The notes under the pieces are model-generated. The model worked only from the letters and a program-made list of their open reading frames with translations, searched no databases and was not told the origin of the DNA. A program made the position numbers and the translations under genes. From NCBI GenBank assembly GCA_017304845.1, contig JAFKLL010000013.1:62001-126000 (forward strand): DNA of 64,000 nucleotides, read 5' to 3'. This stretch comes from Solirubrobacterales bacterium. Its GTDB lineage: Bacteria; Actinomycetota; Thermoleophilia; Solirubrobacterales; 70-9. The number at the start of each line of letters is the position of its first letter. Position 1 is the first letter of the stretch. Below, in pieces: positions 42,329 to 50,688 of this stretch.

Positions 42329-43744
42329 TTGGAGAGGGGAAAAACGGAGAATCGGAAGGTTGACGGCAAGCTCGTAGCGGAGCTGGAGAAGCTGCTTCCC
42401 ACCGATCAGGTCCGCACGATCGGGCCCGAATTGAGAGTCGCCCTGCAGGACGGAACCGGCAGCCGGGGCATCAAGGGAGAGGCCGACGCGCTGGTCCTCC
42501 CCACCGACACCGAAGAGGTCGCGAAGGTGCTCGCCTGGTGCTACGAGCACGGCGTGCCGCTGACCGTCCGTGGCGGCGGCACCGGCCTGGCCGGCGGCGC
42601 CGTGCCCGACGGCGGCGTCGTGCTCTCGTTGGAGCGCCTGGACCGGATCCGCTCGATCGACCCCGAGCTCTGGAGGATGGAGGTCGAGGCCGGGGTGCGG
42701 ACCGCGACCGTGCACCGGATCGCGCTCGAGAACGGGCTGCTCTTCCCGCCCGACCCCGGGGCCAGCGAACAGTCGACGATCGGCGGCAACATCGCCACCA
42801 ACGCCGGCGGCCCCCATGCCTTCCGCTACGGCGTGACCGGCAGCTGGGTGACCGGGATCGAGGCGGTCGTGCCGCCGGGCGAGATCCTCACCTCGGGCGG
42901 CCCGCTGCGCAAGAACGTGGCCGGGCTCGACCTGACCGGGCTGATGATCGCCTCCGAGGGAACCCTCGGCATCGTCACCGCGGCCTGGCTGCGGCTGGTC
43001 CCCGCCCCCGAGGAGCGCGGGGTCGTGGTCGGCTTCTACCCCGACGCCCGCTCGGGCTGCGACGCGATCGGGATGATCATGGGCTCCGGGATCCAGCCCA
43101 CCGCGCTGGAGTTCCTCGACCGCGGCGCGCTCGAGTCGAGCCTCGGTTCCTTCCCCTCGCAGGCCCCCGACAAGGCCGGCTTCGCGGTGATCGCCGAGAC
43201 CGACGGCACCCCCGAGGAAGTGACCAGGGTGGTCGACGAGCTCGAGGAGGCGATGACCGAAGGGGCTCTGCTCGCCCCGGTCCGGATCACCGACCACAGC
43301 GCGATCCGTGCTTTCTGGACCTGGCGCGACGGGGTCTCGATCGCGGTCACCGCGCAGCGCGGCGGCAAGATCTCCGAAGACGTCGTGGTCCCGATCGAGG
43401 CCCTGGCCGACGCGGTCGAGGAGACCGTGGCGATCGGGGCGCGGCACGACCTGCCCGCCTGCTCCTGGGGCCATGCCGGGGACGGCAACCTGCACTCGAG
43501 CTTCCTGGTCGACCTCTCGAACCCCGACGAGATGCGTCGCGGCAACGAGGCGGCGGCGGAGATCTTCGACATGGCGATGCGCCTCGGCGGCTCGATCAGC
43601 GGCGAGCACGGAATCGGCTCGCTCAAGACCGCCCACGTAGAAGACGCCCTCGGCCCGGTGGCGGTCCGCCTCCAGGCCGAGGTCAAGAAGGTCTTCGACC
43701 CCAAGCTGCTCCTGAACCCCGGCAAGAAGATCCCCCTCCCCTGA
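42329..43744 (+). CDS. FAD-linked D-2-hydroxyacid dehydrogenase (GlcD/D-lactate dehydrogenase type)
   Basis: This 471-residue flavoprotein of the VAO superfamily has the PP-loop LTVRGGGTGLAGGAVPDGG, the second FAD element NIATNAGGPHAFRYGVTG, and the C-terminal oxidase domain with WGHAGDGNLHSSFLVDL and GSISGEHGIGSLK, where the His and Glu are typical of glycolate and D-2-hydroxyacid oxidases. The reading frame is open far upstream, but TTG 42329 gives a family-sized protein and follows AAGAGGG. It is divergent from the permease operon across a shared operator, so it probably oxidises a hydroxyacid of the same pathway. Its stop codon lies in a large palindrome. Confidence 0.88.
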   Translation: MERGKTENRKVDGKLVAELEKLLPTDQVRTIGPELRVALQDGTGSRGIKGEADALVLPTDTEEVAKVLAWCYEHGVPLTVRGGGTGLAGGAVPDGGVVLSLERLDRIRSIDPELWRMEVEAGVRTATVHRIALENGLLFPPDPGASEQSTIGGNIATNAGGPHAFRYGVTGSWVTGIEAVVPPGEILTSGGPLRKNVAGLDLTGLMIASEGTLGIVTAAWLRLVPAPEERGVVVGFYPDARSGCDAIGMIMGSGIQPTALEFLDRGALESSLGSFPSQAPDKAGFAVIAETDGTPEEVTRVVDELEEAMTEGALLAPVRITDHSAIRAFWTWRDGVSIAVTAQRGGKISEDVVVPIEALADAVEETVAIGARHDLPACSWGHAGDGNLHSSFLVDLSNPDEMRRGNEAAAEIFDMAMRLGGSISGEHGIGSLKTAHVEDALGPVAVRLQAEVKKVFDPKLLLNPGKKIPLP

Positions 43745-43764
43745 CCCAGGGTCAGGGGAGGGGG
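43732..43764 (+). terminator. Perfect 16-bp palindrome overlapping the stop codon of the FAD oxidase gene
   Basis: The arms CCCCCTCCCCTGACCC and GGGTCAGGGGAGGGGG are separated by a single A. The TGA stop lies in the left arm, so the last codons are part of the stem. It is directly followed by the dispersed palindrome at 43765. Together they would stop transcription from both convergent genes. Confidence 0.75.
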
Positions 43765-43809
43765 CGAGATGCAGATTCGCGCCACATAGCGCACCCAATC
43801 TGCATCTCG
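43765..43809. repeat. Dispersed palindromic element, copy 2
   Basis: There are 13-bp arms CGAGATGCAGATT and AATCTGCATCTCG with a 19-nt loop. It is identical to copy 1 (16812-16856) except for one loop base. It lies between the convergent FAD-oxidase and SDR genes. Confidence 0.8.
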
Positions 43810-43827
43810 TGGGCTCTGGGGGCGGGG

Positions 43828-44565
43828 TCAGCGGGGGCCGGGGATGTTTCGGAAGCGGAACTCCTGGGGCTCCATGCCCGCCTGGACGAAGTGGCAGACG
43901 CCGCTGTCCGGGCTCTCGATCAGGTTGACCATGCCGTCGACCACGTGCTCGACCTCGATGATCGGCACCCCGCCCTGTTCCAGGTTCTCCTTGAAGCCGG
44001 CGATGATCCGGGTGTCGGCGAAGCCGGGGCAGATCTCGTTGTTGCGGATGCCCTCCGCCGCGTAGACCGGGCCGGCCGAGCGGACCAGGCCGACCACCGC
44101 GTGCTTGTTGGCGGCGTAGATCGGGTCGAAGGGGACCGAGGTCAATCCGGCCAGCGAGGCGGTCGCGACGATCGCGCCGCCGCCACGCTCGCGAAGCGCC
44201 GGCACCGCGGCGTTGATGCCGAAGACCACGCCATCGAGGTTGATCTGCATCGCCCGCCGGTACAGCTCCAGGTCGAAGCTCTCGACCAGGCCGCAGCCGG
44301 TCGAGACGCCCGCGTTGAGCAGGGCGACGTCCAGCCCGCCGAAGGTCCGCACCGTGAACTCGACCGCGGCGACGCTCGCCTCCGGGTCGCGCACATCGCA
44401 CTCGACGAACTCGGCGCCGATCTCGGCCGCCGCCTGGCGGCCCGCCTCGGCCTCGATGTCGGCCAGCACCACCTTCGCCCCGGCCGCCGCGAGACGGGCT
44501 CCCGTCGCTCTGCCCAGACCGTTGGCGCCGCCGGTGATCAGTACCACCCTCTCCTCAAAGCTCAT
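43828..44565 (-). CDS. Short-chain dehydrogenase/reductase (SDR)
   Basis: This 245-residue classical SDR has the cofactor motif TGGANGLGRATG at 10-21 and LADIEAE after beta 2, where Asp suggests NAD preference. ALLNAG, the catalytic Ser in IVATASLAG, and Tyr/Lys in IYAANKHAVVG complete the active site. It reduces or oxidises a hydroxyl on an unknown substrate. I start at the ATG at 44565, giving the usual SFEERVVLITGG beginning; an ATG four codons upstream is possible. It stands alone on this strand between the repeat element and the divergent acyl-CoA ligase. Confidence 0.9.
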   Translation of the reverse strand: MSFEERVVLITGGANGLGRATGARLAAAGAKVVLADIEAEAGRQAAAEIGAEFVECDVRDPEASVAAVEFTVRTFGGLDVALLNAGVSTGCGLVESFDLELYRRAMQINLDGVVFGINAAVPALRERGGGAIVATASLAGLTSVPFDPIYAANKHAVVGLVRSAGPVYAAEGIRNNEICPGFADTRIIAGFKENLEQGGVPIIEVEHVVDGMVNLIESPDSGVCHFVQAGMEPQEFRFRNIPGPR

Positions 44566-44645
44566 GCCAGATAGCATGCCATCTACGCTGGCGGCCGGGG
44601 AAGCGGTCGTCCCGTTGCGCTTAACAAACCGGGAGAGGTAACGAG

Positions 44646-46148
44646 TTGAATCCGAATCTGGCCACCCTGCTGACCGAGTCAGCTGCGAAGTTCCCCGAGC
44701 GGACCGCGATCCGTCTCGACGACATCGCCATCCCCTACGCGGCTCTGGACCAGACCAGCAAGCTGGTCGCCGGGCTGCTCGAGGCCAAGGGCGTAGAGGC
44801 CGGCGACCGGGTCGGGATCATGCTCCCGAACGTCCCCCACTTCCCCTTCGTCTACTTCGGCGTGCTGCGCATGGGCGCGCGGGTCGTGCCGATGAACGTG
44901 CTGCTGACCGCGCGCGAGGTGAAGCACTACCTGAGCAACTCCGGCGCCAAGCTGGTCGTGGTCTGGGAGGACTTCGCTCCCGCCGCCAAGGAGGCCGCCG
45001 ACGAGCTCGGGGTCGAGCTGGTCACGATCAACCCGACCAACGTCGGCGAGCTGATCCAGGGCATCGAGCCCTACGAGGGCGTGGCCGAGGTGGCCGAGGA
45101 CGACACCGCCGTGATCCTCTACACCTCCGGCACCACCGGCCAGCCGAAGGGCGCGGAGCTGACCCACGCCAACATCCGCTCGAACATCGAGGGGATCAAG
45201 CGCCTCTTCGACCCGAACGAGACCGACGTCTTCTTCGGCGGCCTGCCGCTCTTCCACGTCTTCGGCCAGACCGTCGCCATGAACGGCGCCTTCAGCGCCG
45301 GGGCCGAGCTGACCCTGCTGCCGCGCTTCGACCCGGCCAAGGCCCTGGAGATCATCCAGCGCGACAAGGTCACGATCTTCATGGGCGTCCCCACCATGTA
45401 CGCCGCAATGCTGCAGGTCCCGGACCGCGAGCGGTACGACATCAGCTCGCTGCGCCTCTGCGTCTCCGGTGGCGCCGCCCTGCCGGTCGAGATCATCCGC
45501 GCCTTCGAGAGCGAGTTCGACACCCCGATCCTCGAGGGCTACGGCCTCTCCGAGACCTCGCCGGTCGCCTCGTTCGGACGGGTCGACATGGAGCGCAAGC
45601 CGGGCACGATCGGCACCCCGATCGACGGGGTCGAGATGCGGATCGTCGACGAGGAGGGCAAGGTCCTCGGCGTCGGCGACGTCGGCGAGCTCCAGATCAA
45701 GGGCCCGAACGTGATGAAGGGCTACTGGCAGATGCCGGAGGCCACCGAGAAGGCGATCGACGCCGACGGCTGGTTCGCCACCGGCGACATGGCCACCGTC
45801 GACTCGGACGGCTACTACTCGATCGTGGACCGCAAGAAGGAGATGATCCTGCGCGGCGGCTACAACGTGTACCCGCGCGAGGTCGAAGAGGTCCTCTACG
45901 AGCATCCCGCCGTCGCCGAGGCGGCCGTGATGGGCGTCCCGCACGACGAGCTGGGTGAGGAGATCGTCGCGATCATCTCCTTCAAGGAAGGCGAGTCCGC
46001 GACCGAGGACGAGCTCCGCGCGCATGCGAAGCAGGGTGTCGCGGCCTACAAGTACCCGCGCCACATCGTGATCGTCGACGAACTGCCCAAGGGCCCGACC
46101 GGCAAGATCCTGAAGCGCGAAATCGATCTGAGCCAGTTCGGCGCCTAG
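44646..46148 (+). CDS. Acyl-CoA synthetase / fatty-acid-CoA ligase (AMP-forming)
   Basis: This 500-residue adenylate-forming enzyme has the P-loop-like motif LYTSGTTGQPKGAEL, the GYGLSETSPVASF motif, the hinge DRKKEMILRGGYNVYPREVEE and the catalytic Lys near the end in GPTGKILKREI. It activates a carboxylic acid as acyl-AMP and transfers it to CoA. The size fits bacterial long/medium-chain FadD-like ligases. TTG start with GGGAGAGG about 7 nt before it. It stands next to, but divergent from, the SDR gene. Chain-length preference cannot be told from sequence. Confidence 0.92.
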   Translation: MNPNLATLLTESAAKFPERTAIRLDDIAIPYAALDQTSKLVAGLLEAKGVEAGDRVGIMLPNVPHFPFVYFGVLRMGARVVPMNVLLTAREVKHYLSNSGAKLVVVWEDFAPAAKEAADELGVELVTINPTNVGELIQGIEPYEGVAEVAEDDTAVILYTSGTTGQPKGAELTHANIRSNIEGIKRLFDPNETDVFFGGLPLFHVFGQTVAMNGAFSAGAELTLLPRFDPAKALEIIQRDKVTIFMGVPTMYAAMLQVPDRERYDISSLRLCVSGGAALPVEIIRAFESEFDTPILEGYGLSETSPVASFGRVDMERKPGTIGTPIDGVEMRIVDEEGKVLGVGDVGELQIKGPNVMKGYWQMPEATEKAIDADGWFATGDMATVDSDGYYSIVDRKKEMILRGGYNVYPREVEEVLYEHPAVAEAAVMGVPHDELGEEIVAIISFKEGESATEDELRAHAKQGVAAYKYPRHIVIVDELPKGPTGKILKREIDLSQFGA

Positions 46149-46185
46149 CTGTTTGAGAACCCGCGCCCGCAGGTAATTGGTACCT

Positions 46186-47754
46186 GTGGGCAGCGGGGTC
46201 TCGTGGTTCTCTCGGTTCGTTCTGACGGCACTGGCCGTCGGATTGTTGATGCCGTCGATGGCTTCGGCCTTCGACCACGTCGGCGGTTCCGCCGACCGCA
46301 GCGGTGACGGTCCCGACGCGGGGCGCGACCTGACCCGGGTCCAGGTCTCCTACGACAGCCGGACCGGCCGCTTCGAGGCAGGCATCCAGTTCGCCGGCAC
46401 CCCGTCCTCCGGCCAGCAGATCGCCGTCGGCATGGGCCGACGGGACCAGTCCGGAGCCTGCTCGGCCCCGATGCTGATCCTCGGCACCGTCCTCTACGAC
46501 GATTTCAGCGTCTGGCTGAGAGAGGAGAACGGGACCACCCCGGCCGAGGCCTCGGGGGACGCCTTCCGCACGATCGACGGCTCACGGGTCGACCTGAAGG
46601 CGACCGCCTCGGCGATGTCCGGCCTCCGCCCGAACTGCGCCGAGGCCGTAGCCAGCGACGCCTCGAACACGAGCGTCATCTACGACGCGATCGACGCCTT
46701 CGCCGTCAAGGCGCCGCCGAAGAAGCCGCGGCTCCGGGTCTCGTTCTCGGGCACCGGCGCGGTCAAGCGGGGCGCCTCGCGGACGGTCCGGGTCAAGGTC
46801 CGCAACGTCGGCGACGCGGCGGCGAAGAAGGTCCGCTTCTCGCTGAAGGCGCGCGGCAAGGGCACCGCCAGCCCACGGGCCAAGCGCCTCGGCCGGATCG
46901 CCCCGGGCAAGAGCCGGACCGTACGGGTCCGCGTGCGGGCCTCCTCGCGCGCCAAGGGCAAGATCACGCTGAAGGCCAGGGCCGCCTCCCCCGGCGCCTC
47001 GGCCAAGGCCACCGCCGTGATCCAGATCCTGGTGCCGCAGCCTCCGCCGCCACCTTCGAAGGGCGGGCTGGCCGGCAAGATCTTCTGGGGCTTCACCGCC
47101 TACCGCTACGACCAGTCCCCCGACATCGTCTTCCTCCACTTCACCAACTCCCGTTTCGTGCGCTGGGGCATCCCCCCGCACGGCCTGGTCCGCTGCGGCC
47201 GCGTCACCGCCAAGGTCAAGGACGGCGAGATGGAGCCGGGCTGCCTGCGCTACAGCTACAACCGCCGGACCGGCAAGGTCAAGATCGGCAAGGAGCACGG
47301 CACCTACCGCAACGGGCACCTGAAGCTGAGCATGGACGACGACCTCTGGCAGACCGACGGCGAGAGCTGGTATCCCGGCCTGGTCGCCAAGCCCGGCACC
47401 AGGTTCAAGACCCAGCTGATCAACCGCGGCTACTACGGCTCCTGCGGCATCACCCCGTACTGCACGACCTGGGCCGAGAACCTCACCCTGACCCGGGACG
47501 GCCGCTTCGGCCGGCAGGAATCATCGCTCTCCACGGGCGGCGGCATCGGCCTTCCCTTCGTCGCGATCAGCCGGCTCGGGCCGGACGAGAAGGGCCACTA
47601 CCAGGTGCTGCGCAACGGCAAGATCCGTTTCCGCTACGCCAGCGGCAAGGTCGGGGTCGAGACCCTGATCGTCCAGACCGACAAGCGGGGGCGCCCCGAC
47701 CCGGTCAAGGAAGGCCTGCTGGTCGGCGACACCTGGTTCTACCGCGAGGACTGA
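46186..47754 (+). CDS. Secreted protein with a CARDB-like domain, unknown function
   Basis: This 522-residue protein has a signal peptide (VLTALAVGLLMPSMASA), an N-terminal beta domain of about 150 residues and a Lys/Arg-rich CARDB/NEW3-like Ig domain at about 180-285 (SRTVRVKVRNVGDAAAKKVRF; APGKSRTVRVRVRAS). A Pro-rich hinge (QPPPPPSKGG) leads to a C-terminal domain of about 220 residues with several Cys and aromatic residues (YGSCGITPYCTTWAENL). I start at GTG 46186; an upstream TTG at 46177 adds three residues. TAATTG lies 6 nt before the GTG. The C-terminal domain is not recognised. Confidence 0.75.
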   Translation: MGSGVSWFSRFVLTALAVGLLMPSMASAFDHVGGSADRSGDGPDAGRDLTRVQVSYDSRTGRFEAGIQFAGTPSSGQQIAVGMGRRDQSGACSAPMLILGTVLYDDFSVWLREENGTTPAEASGDAFRTIDGSRVDLKATASAMSGLRPNCAEAVASDASNTSVIYDAIDAFAVKAPPKKPRLRVSFSGTGAVKRGASRTVRVKVRNVGDAAAKKVRFSLKARGKGTASPRAKRLGRIAPGKSRTVRVRVRASSRAKGKITLKARAASPGASAKATAVIQILVPQPPPPPSKGGLAGKIFWGFTAYRYDQSPDIVFLHFTNSRFVRWGIPPHGLVRCGRVTAKVKDGEMEPGCLRYSYNRRTGKVKIGKEHGTYRNGHLKLSMDDDLWQTDGESWYPGLVAKPGTRFKTQLINRGYYGSCGITPYCTTWAENLTLTRDGRFGRQESSLSTGGGIGLPFVAISRLGPDEKGHYQVLRNGKIRFRYASGKVGVETLIVQTDKRGRPDPVKEGLLVGDTWFYRED

Positions 47755-47766
47755 GCGCCGGGCCGG

Positions 47767-48660
47767 TCAGGTCGCCTCGGCCGGGGTGAACCGGCGCTGC
47801 AGGTAGAGCGTGATCGCCCCGCCGACCACGAGCAAGACGAGGTTGATCCCGAGCACCAGCAGGGCGCCCCAGGCCTTGTCCATCTCGCCGAGGGCCGAGG
47901 CGACGCCGAAGTAGGCGGAGGCGGGCACCGTCGTCACCGAGATCGCCACCCCGACCGCGCTGGCGCCCCGGGTCTCGAAGGAGAGCATCGCCGCGACCCC
48001 GGCCCCGAGCGCGATCAGGCCGGTCGAGTAGTCGGCGGCGGCCAGCCCCTGCAGCTCGACCTCGCGGACGTCGAAGTCGCTTTCGAGGATGCCGACCCCC
48101 TGCAGGGCGAGCGCGACCAGGAAGGAGACCAGCATCACCATCCCCATGCCCAGGAGCAGGGTGAGGAAGGAGCTCCCCGCCAGGTTCCAGCGGCGCCCGA
48201 CCAACCCGACGCAGGTGGCGCAGATCGGCATCAGGTCCGGGCTGACCGCCATCGCCCCGACGATCAGGATCGTGCTCGACTGGATCACGCCGAGGCCGGC
48301 GATCCAACCGGCTACCGCCATCAGGAGGAAGTACCGGGCGACCGGCCGGGCATTGGCCCGGGCCTCGCCGAGGATCTCGACCCAGGAGTAGCCGCCGCTG
48401 GCGGTGACGCCCCCCAGCCGGATCCCGTCGGTCAGGGTCTCCTGCCGCACCAGCACGTAGTCCTGGTGGTGAAGGTCCAACGCGTGGAGCGCGTCGAGCA
48501 CATCGTCGGCGGCGGCCGGCTCGACATCGGCCGAGATCATGTGCTGGCCGCTCCTCAGCTCCGGATCGGAGGTGAGCCGCCGTACCCCGTCGACGTCGGC
48601 CAGCATCGCGATCAGGCGATCTCGCTGGCTCTGGAGCACGTCGACCCGCAGTCTCAGCAT
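47767..48660 (-). CDS. DUF389-family membrane protein
   Basis: This 297-residue protein has an N-terminal soluble domain of about 90 residues with a ferredoxin-like pattern (MLRLRVDVLQSQRDRLIAMLADVDGV). Six membrane segments follow with the DUF389 hallmarks IQSSTILIVGAMAVSPDLMPI and ALGAGVAAMLSFETRGASAVGVAISVTTVPASAYF. No transported substrate or reaction is established for the family. The gene starts 13 bp after the stop of the cupin gene and is probably co-transcribed with it. Confidence 0.87.
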   Translation of the reverse strand: MLRLRVDVLQSQRDRLIAMLADVDGVRRLTSDPELRSGQHMISADVEPAAADDVLDALHALDLHHQDYVLVRQETLTDGIRLGGVTASGGYSWVEILGEARANARPVARYFLLMAVAGWIAGLGVIQSSTILIVGAMAVSPDLMPICATCVGLVGRRWNLAGSSFLTLLLGMGMVMLVSFLVALALQGVGILESDFDVREVELQGLAAADYSTGLIALGAGVAAMLSFETRGASAVGVAISVTTVPASAYFGVASALGEMDKAWGALLVLGINLVLLVVGGAITLYLQRRFTPAEAT

Positions 48661-48673
48661 GTTCGGTCCAGGG

Positions 48674-49123
48674 TCAGGCGGGGGTGTGTCGTTCGATCAG
48701 CTCCACCTGATCCGGCCAACGTCGGATCAGCTTGTCCCGACGGCCGAGCTCGAAGCGGTCCCAGTCGAAGGCCGGCGCCATCGTGGTCCCGAGCAGGGTC
48801 CAGTCGCCCATCGTCTCGGCGGCCTGCCAGGCCGAGCCGGGGACCAGCACCTGCGGGCGCTCGCCCTCCTCCAGCGAGATGCCGAGCACCTGCTGCCGGG
48901 CGTCGCCGATCTCGGGCCCGAGAATGTGGATCCGGGCGGGCGCTCCCGCATAGAAGTGGAAGAGCTCCGGCCAGGGGATCCGGTGGAGCATCGTCGGCGC
49001 GTCCCGCTCGAGCAGGAAGTAGATCGAGCTGGAGTTCTCGTCCCGGAACTTGCGACGGAACATCCCGCCTTCTTCGGGCAACGGTTCGAGCCGGAGCTCG
49101 CGGATCACGGTCTCACGATCCAT
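48674..49123 (-). CDS. Cupin-family protein (DUF985 / Cupin_5)
   Basis: This 149-residue protein has the single-domain cupin pattern: GGMFRRKFRDENSSSIYFLLE, WPELFHFYAGAPARIHIL, VLVPGSAWQAAETMGDWTLLGTTMAPAFDWDRFEL. These match DUF985 proteins, sugar-epimerase-like beta barrels that bind a metal. The His set is partly conserved (HRIPWPELFHFY). The exact reaction is unknown. It begins with the leaderless hexamer TATGGT 6 nt before the ATG, and precedes the DUF389 gene by 13 bp. Confidence 0.87.
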   Translation of the reverse strand: MDRETVIRELRLEPLPEEGGMFRRKFRDENSSSIYFLLERDAPTMLHRIPWPELFHFYAGAPARIHILGPEIGDARQQVLGISLEEGERPQVLVPGSAWQAAETMGDWTLLGTTMAPAFDWDRFELGRRDKLIRRWPDQVELIERHTPA

Positions 49124-49129
49124 ACCCCG

Positions 49130-49135
49130 ACCATA
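49130..49135 (-). promoter_or_regulatory. Leaderless -10 hexamer (TATGGT)
   Basis: TATGGT on the minus strand ends exactly 6 nt before the ATG at 49123. No Shine-Dalgarno is present. Confidence 0.6.
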
Positions 49136-49165
49136 CGCCAGCCGGGCGGCGGACGGAGGTGCGGG

Positions 49166-50125
49166 TCAGCAGCCGGTCGGCGCGGAGACCCGGTCGGCCA
49201 GGTGCGCCGCGGTCCAGCGGGCGATGTGGCTGAGCATCGATTGGCCCGACTCGAAGCTCCCGTCATCGGGGATCGCCGCCATCGCGACGACGATCTCCTT
49301 GCCGTTCACGTCCATCACTCCCATCTGCCGGACCAGGTACTTCCCGTCGAGGCCGGGCCCCCAACCGCCCTTCCACTTGGCGGGGAATCCGGCCGCGCCG
49401 AGCCCGTAGGTGTCGCTGCCGCCGACCGCCGCCATCTTGCCGAGCAGGTAGGCCCGGCTGGCGGAATCGCTCACGCAACCCCCGGCCAGGGCGGCCATGT
49501 AGCGGAACTGATCGGCGAGCGACCACTCGGTCTGGCCGTAGGTCGAGAAGCCGTCGCGCCCCTGGGTGGAGATCACCGTGGTGCCGTCGCCGGCCTGGCG
49601 GAGCACCTCGCCGACCGCTTCCGAAGCGCCTCCGAGGCCGCCGTGCTCGGCTTCCAGATCGGCGAAGAGAGCCGCCGCGGCATCGTTGTCGGAGAGCGTG
49701 ATCGCGTTGGTGATCTCGCTCTCCTGAGCGGCCGTGAGGCCGCTCGGCCCGCCGGCGTCCTGAAGCACCCGGGCCACGATCGGGACCTTGATCGTCGACC
49801 AGGCGTCGCCGGTGCCGAACGATCCGCCGCTCAGGTCCGGGCCGCCGGATCCGGGCGCCCCGACCGCCAGGCCGGCGCTCCCTCCCAGACGGCCCAGCAT
49901 CGCCCCGACCCCGGGGTCGGCCTCCGGGTCGGCGGCCGCGGCCGCATGCTCGCGGGCCGCCTGCTCGTCGTCGATCTGGTCTCGCAGCCGATCGATCCGA
50001 TCCTCGAGCCGCTTGACCTGGGCGGAACGATCCGGCGCGGGCGGGACCGTGGCGTCCTCATCCGAACCGCCGCAGCCGGCCACGACCAGACCGAGGCAGA
50101 GCCCGGCTGCGAGGAGGAGCCTCAA
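49166..50125 (-). CDS. Exported serine hydrolase, class A beta-lactamase fold (lipoprotein)
   Basis: This 319-residue protein has a lipoprotein signal with lipobox VVAGC (Cys18), then a coiled-coil-like linker (RSAQVKRLEDRIDRLRDQ). The penicillin-binding/beta-lactamase domain has Ser110-x-x-Lys113 in WSTIKVP, Ser145-Asp146-Asn147 in ITLSDNDAAAA, and a KGG triad in KWKGGWGP. The class A omega-loop Glu is not obvious, so it may be a D,D-peptidase- or esterase-like relative rather than a true beta-lactamase. TTG start, overlapping the stop of the upstream lipoprotein gene by 4 bp. It probably acts on the cell wall. Confidence 0.82.
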   Translation of the reverse strand: MRLLLAAGLCLGLVVAGCGGSDEDATVPPAPDRSAQVKRLEDRIDRLRDQIDDEQAAREHAAAAADPEADPGVGAMLGRLGGSAGLAVGAPGSGGPDLSGGSFGTGDAWSTIKVPIVARVLQDAGGPSGLTAAQESEITNAITLSDNDAAAALFADLEAEHGGLGGASEAVGEVLRQAGDGTTVISTQGRDGFSTYGQTEWSLADQFRYMAALAGGCVSDSASRAYLLGKMAAVGGSDTYGLGAAGFPAKWKGGWGPGLDGKYLVRQMGVMDVNGKEIVVAMAAIPDDGSFESGQSMLSHIARWTAAHLADRVSAPTGC

Positions 50126-50607
50126 GGCAGGTAGACCGTCGCCCCGTTCCCGCCGGAGCAGACCGTGCCGCCGCCGCTCCAGGATCCGCAGGACATCGTG
50201 TACTGCTGGCCGGTCACCGGGCTGTACGCGGTGATGGTCGAGGCGCCCGGGTTGCTGCCCTTCTCGCCGGCCACGTTCATGGCGAAGGAGCAGGAGGTGT
50301 TCGGCCCCACCTGGACCCCGTCGCCGCAGCTCGACACCGGACCGGCCGCGGAGCTGGAGCCAGAGCCCGAGGACTGGCTCTGGGTGCCGACGTTCTGATC
50401 GGAACCTCTGCTCTTCTGCTTCTGCAGCTGATTGATCTGTCGCTGAAGCTGGTTCAGCTTGGCCTGGTCGCGGGCCTCCTTGGCGCCCTCAGCCCGGGCC
50501 GCGTCCAGCTCGTCCTGGCTGGCGCCGTCATCACCCCCGCAGCCGTAGGCGAAGAGGCCGAGGCACAGCACGGCCAGGACAGCGAGCACTCCCTTGCGAC
50601 GAGACAT
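50122..50607 (-). CDS. Cys-rich lipoprotein with coiled-coil stalk
   Basis: This 161-residue protein has a signal peptide ending in a lipobox-like FAYGC, then a charged coiled coil at about 30-65 (KLNQLQRQINQLQKQK) and a Ser/Gly linker. A compact C-terminal domain holds four cysteines (SSCGDGVQVGPNTSCSF; TMSCGSWSGGGTVCSGG) that could make two disulfides. That C-terminal domain resembles small secreted modules seen on actinobacterial surface proteins. The leaderless hexamer TAAGCT lies 6 nt before the ATG. It overlaps the serine hydrolase gene by 4 bp, so the pair may act together at the membrane surface. Confidence 0.72.
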   Translation of the reverse strand: MSRRKGVLAVLAVLCLGLFAYGCGGDDGASQDELDAARAEGAKEARDQAKLNQLQRQINQLQKQKSRGSDQNVGTQSQSSGSGSSSAAGPVSSCGDGVQVGPNTSCSFAMNVAGEKGSNPGASTITAYSPVTGQQYTMSCGSWSGGGTVCSGGNGATVYLP

Positions 50608-50613
50608 GACCGA

Positions 50614-50619
50614 AGCTTA
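50614..50619 (-). promoter_or_regulatory. Leaderless -10 hexamer (TAAGCT)
   Basis: TAAGCT on the minus strand ends exactly 6 nt before the ATG at 50607. No Shine-Dalgarno is present. Confidence 0.6.
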
Positions 50620-50676
50620 GCCCCGCTTCACGGGTTCTTGGGGTGTCCACCACGACGTTTCCCACAACCCCCTGAA

Positions 50677-50682
50677 TATCCT
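50677..50682 (+). promoter_or_regulatory. Leaderless -10 hexamer (TATCCT)
   Basis: TATCCT, a 6-nt spacer GGAGCC, then the ATG at 50689. The spacer contains GGAG, but it is too close to the ATG to serve as an ordinary ribosome site. Confidence 0.6.
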
Positions 50683-50688
50683 GGAGCC

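Noticed and set aside
49166-50125. A true class A beta-lactamase (resistance gene)
   Set aside because: SxxK, SDN and KGG motifs are present, but the omega-loop Glu is not evident and the gene is paired with a wall-associated lipoprotein. A cell-wall hydrolase or esterase is as likely.
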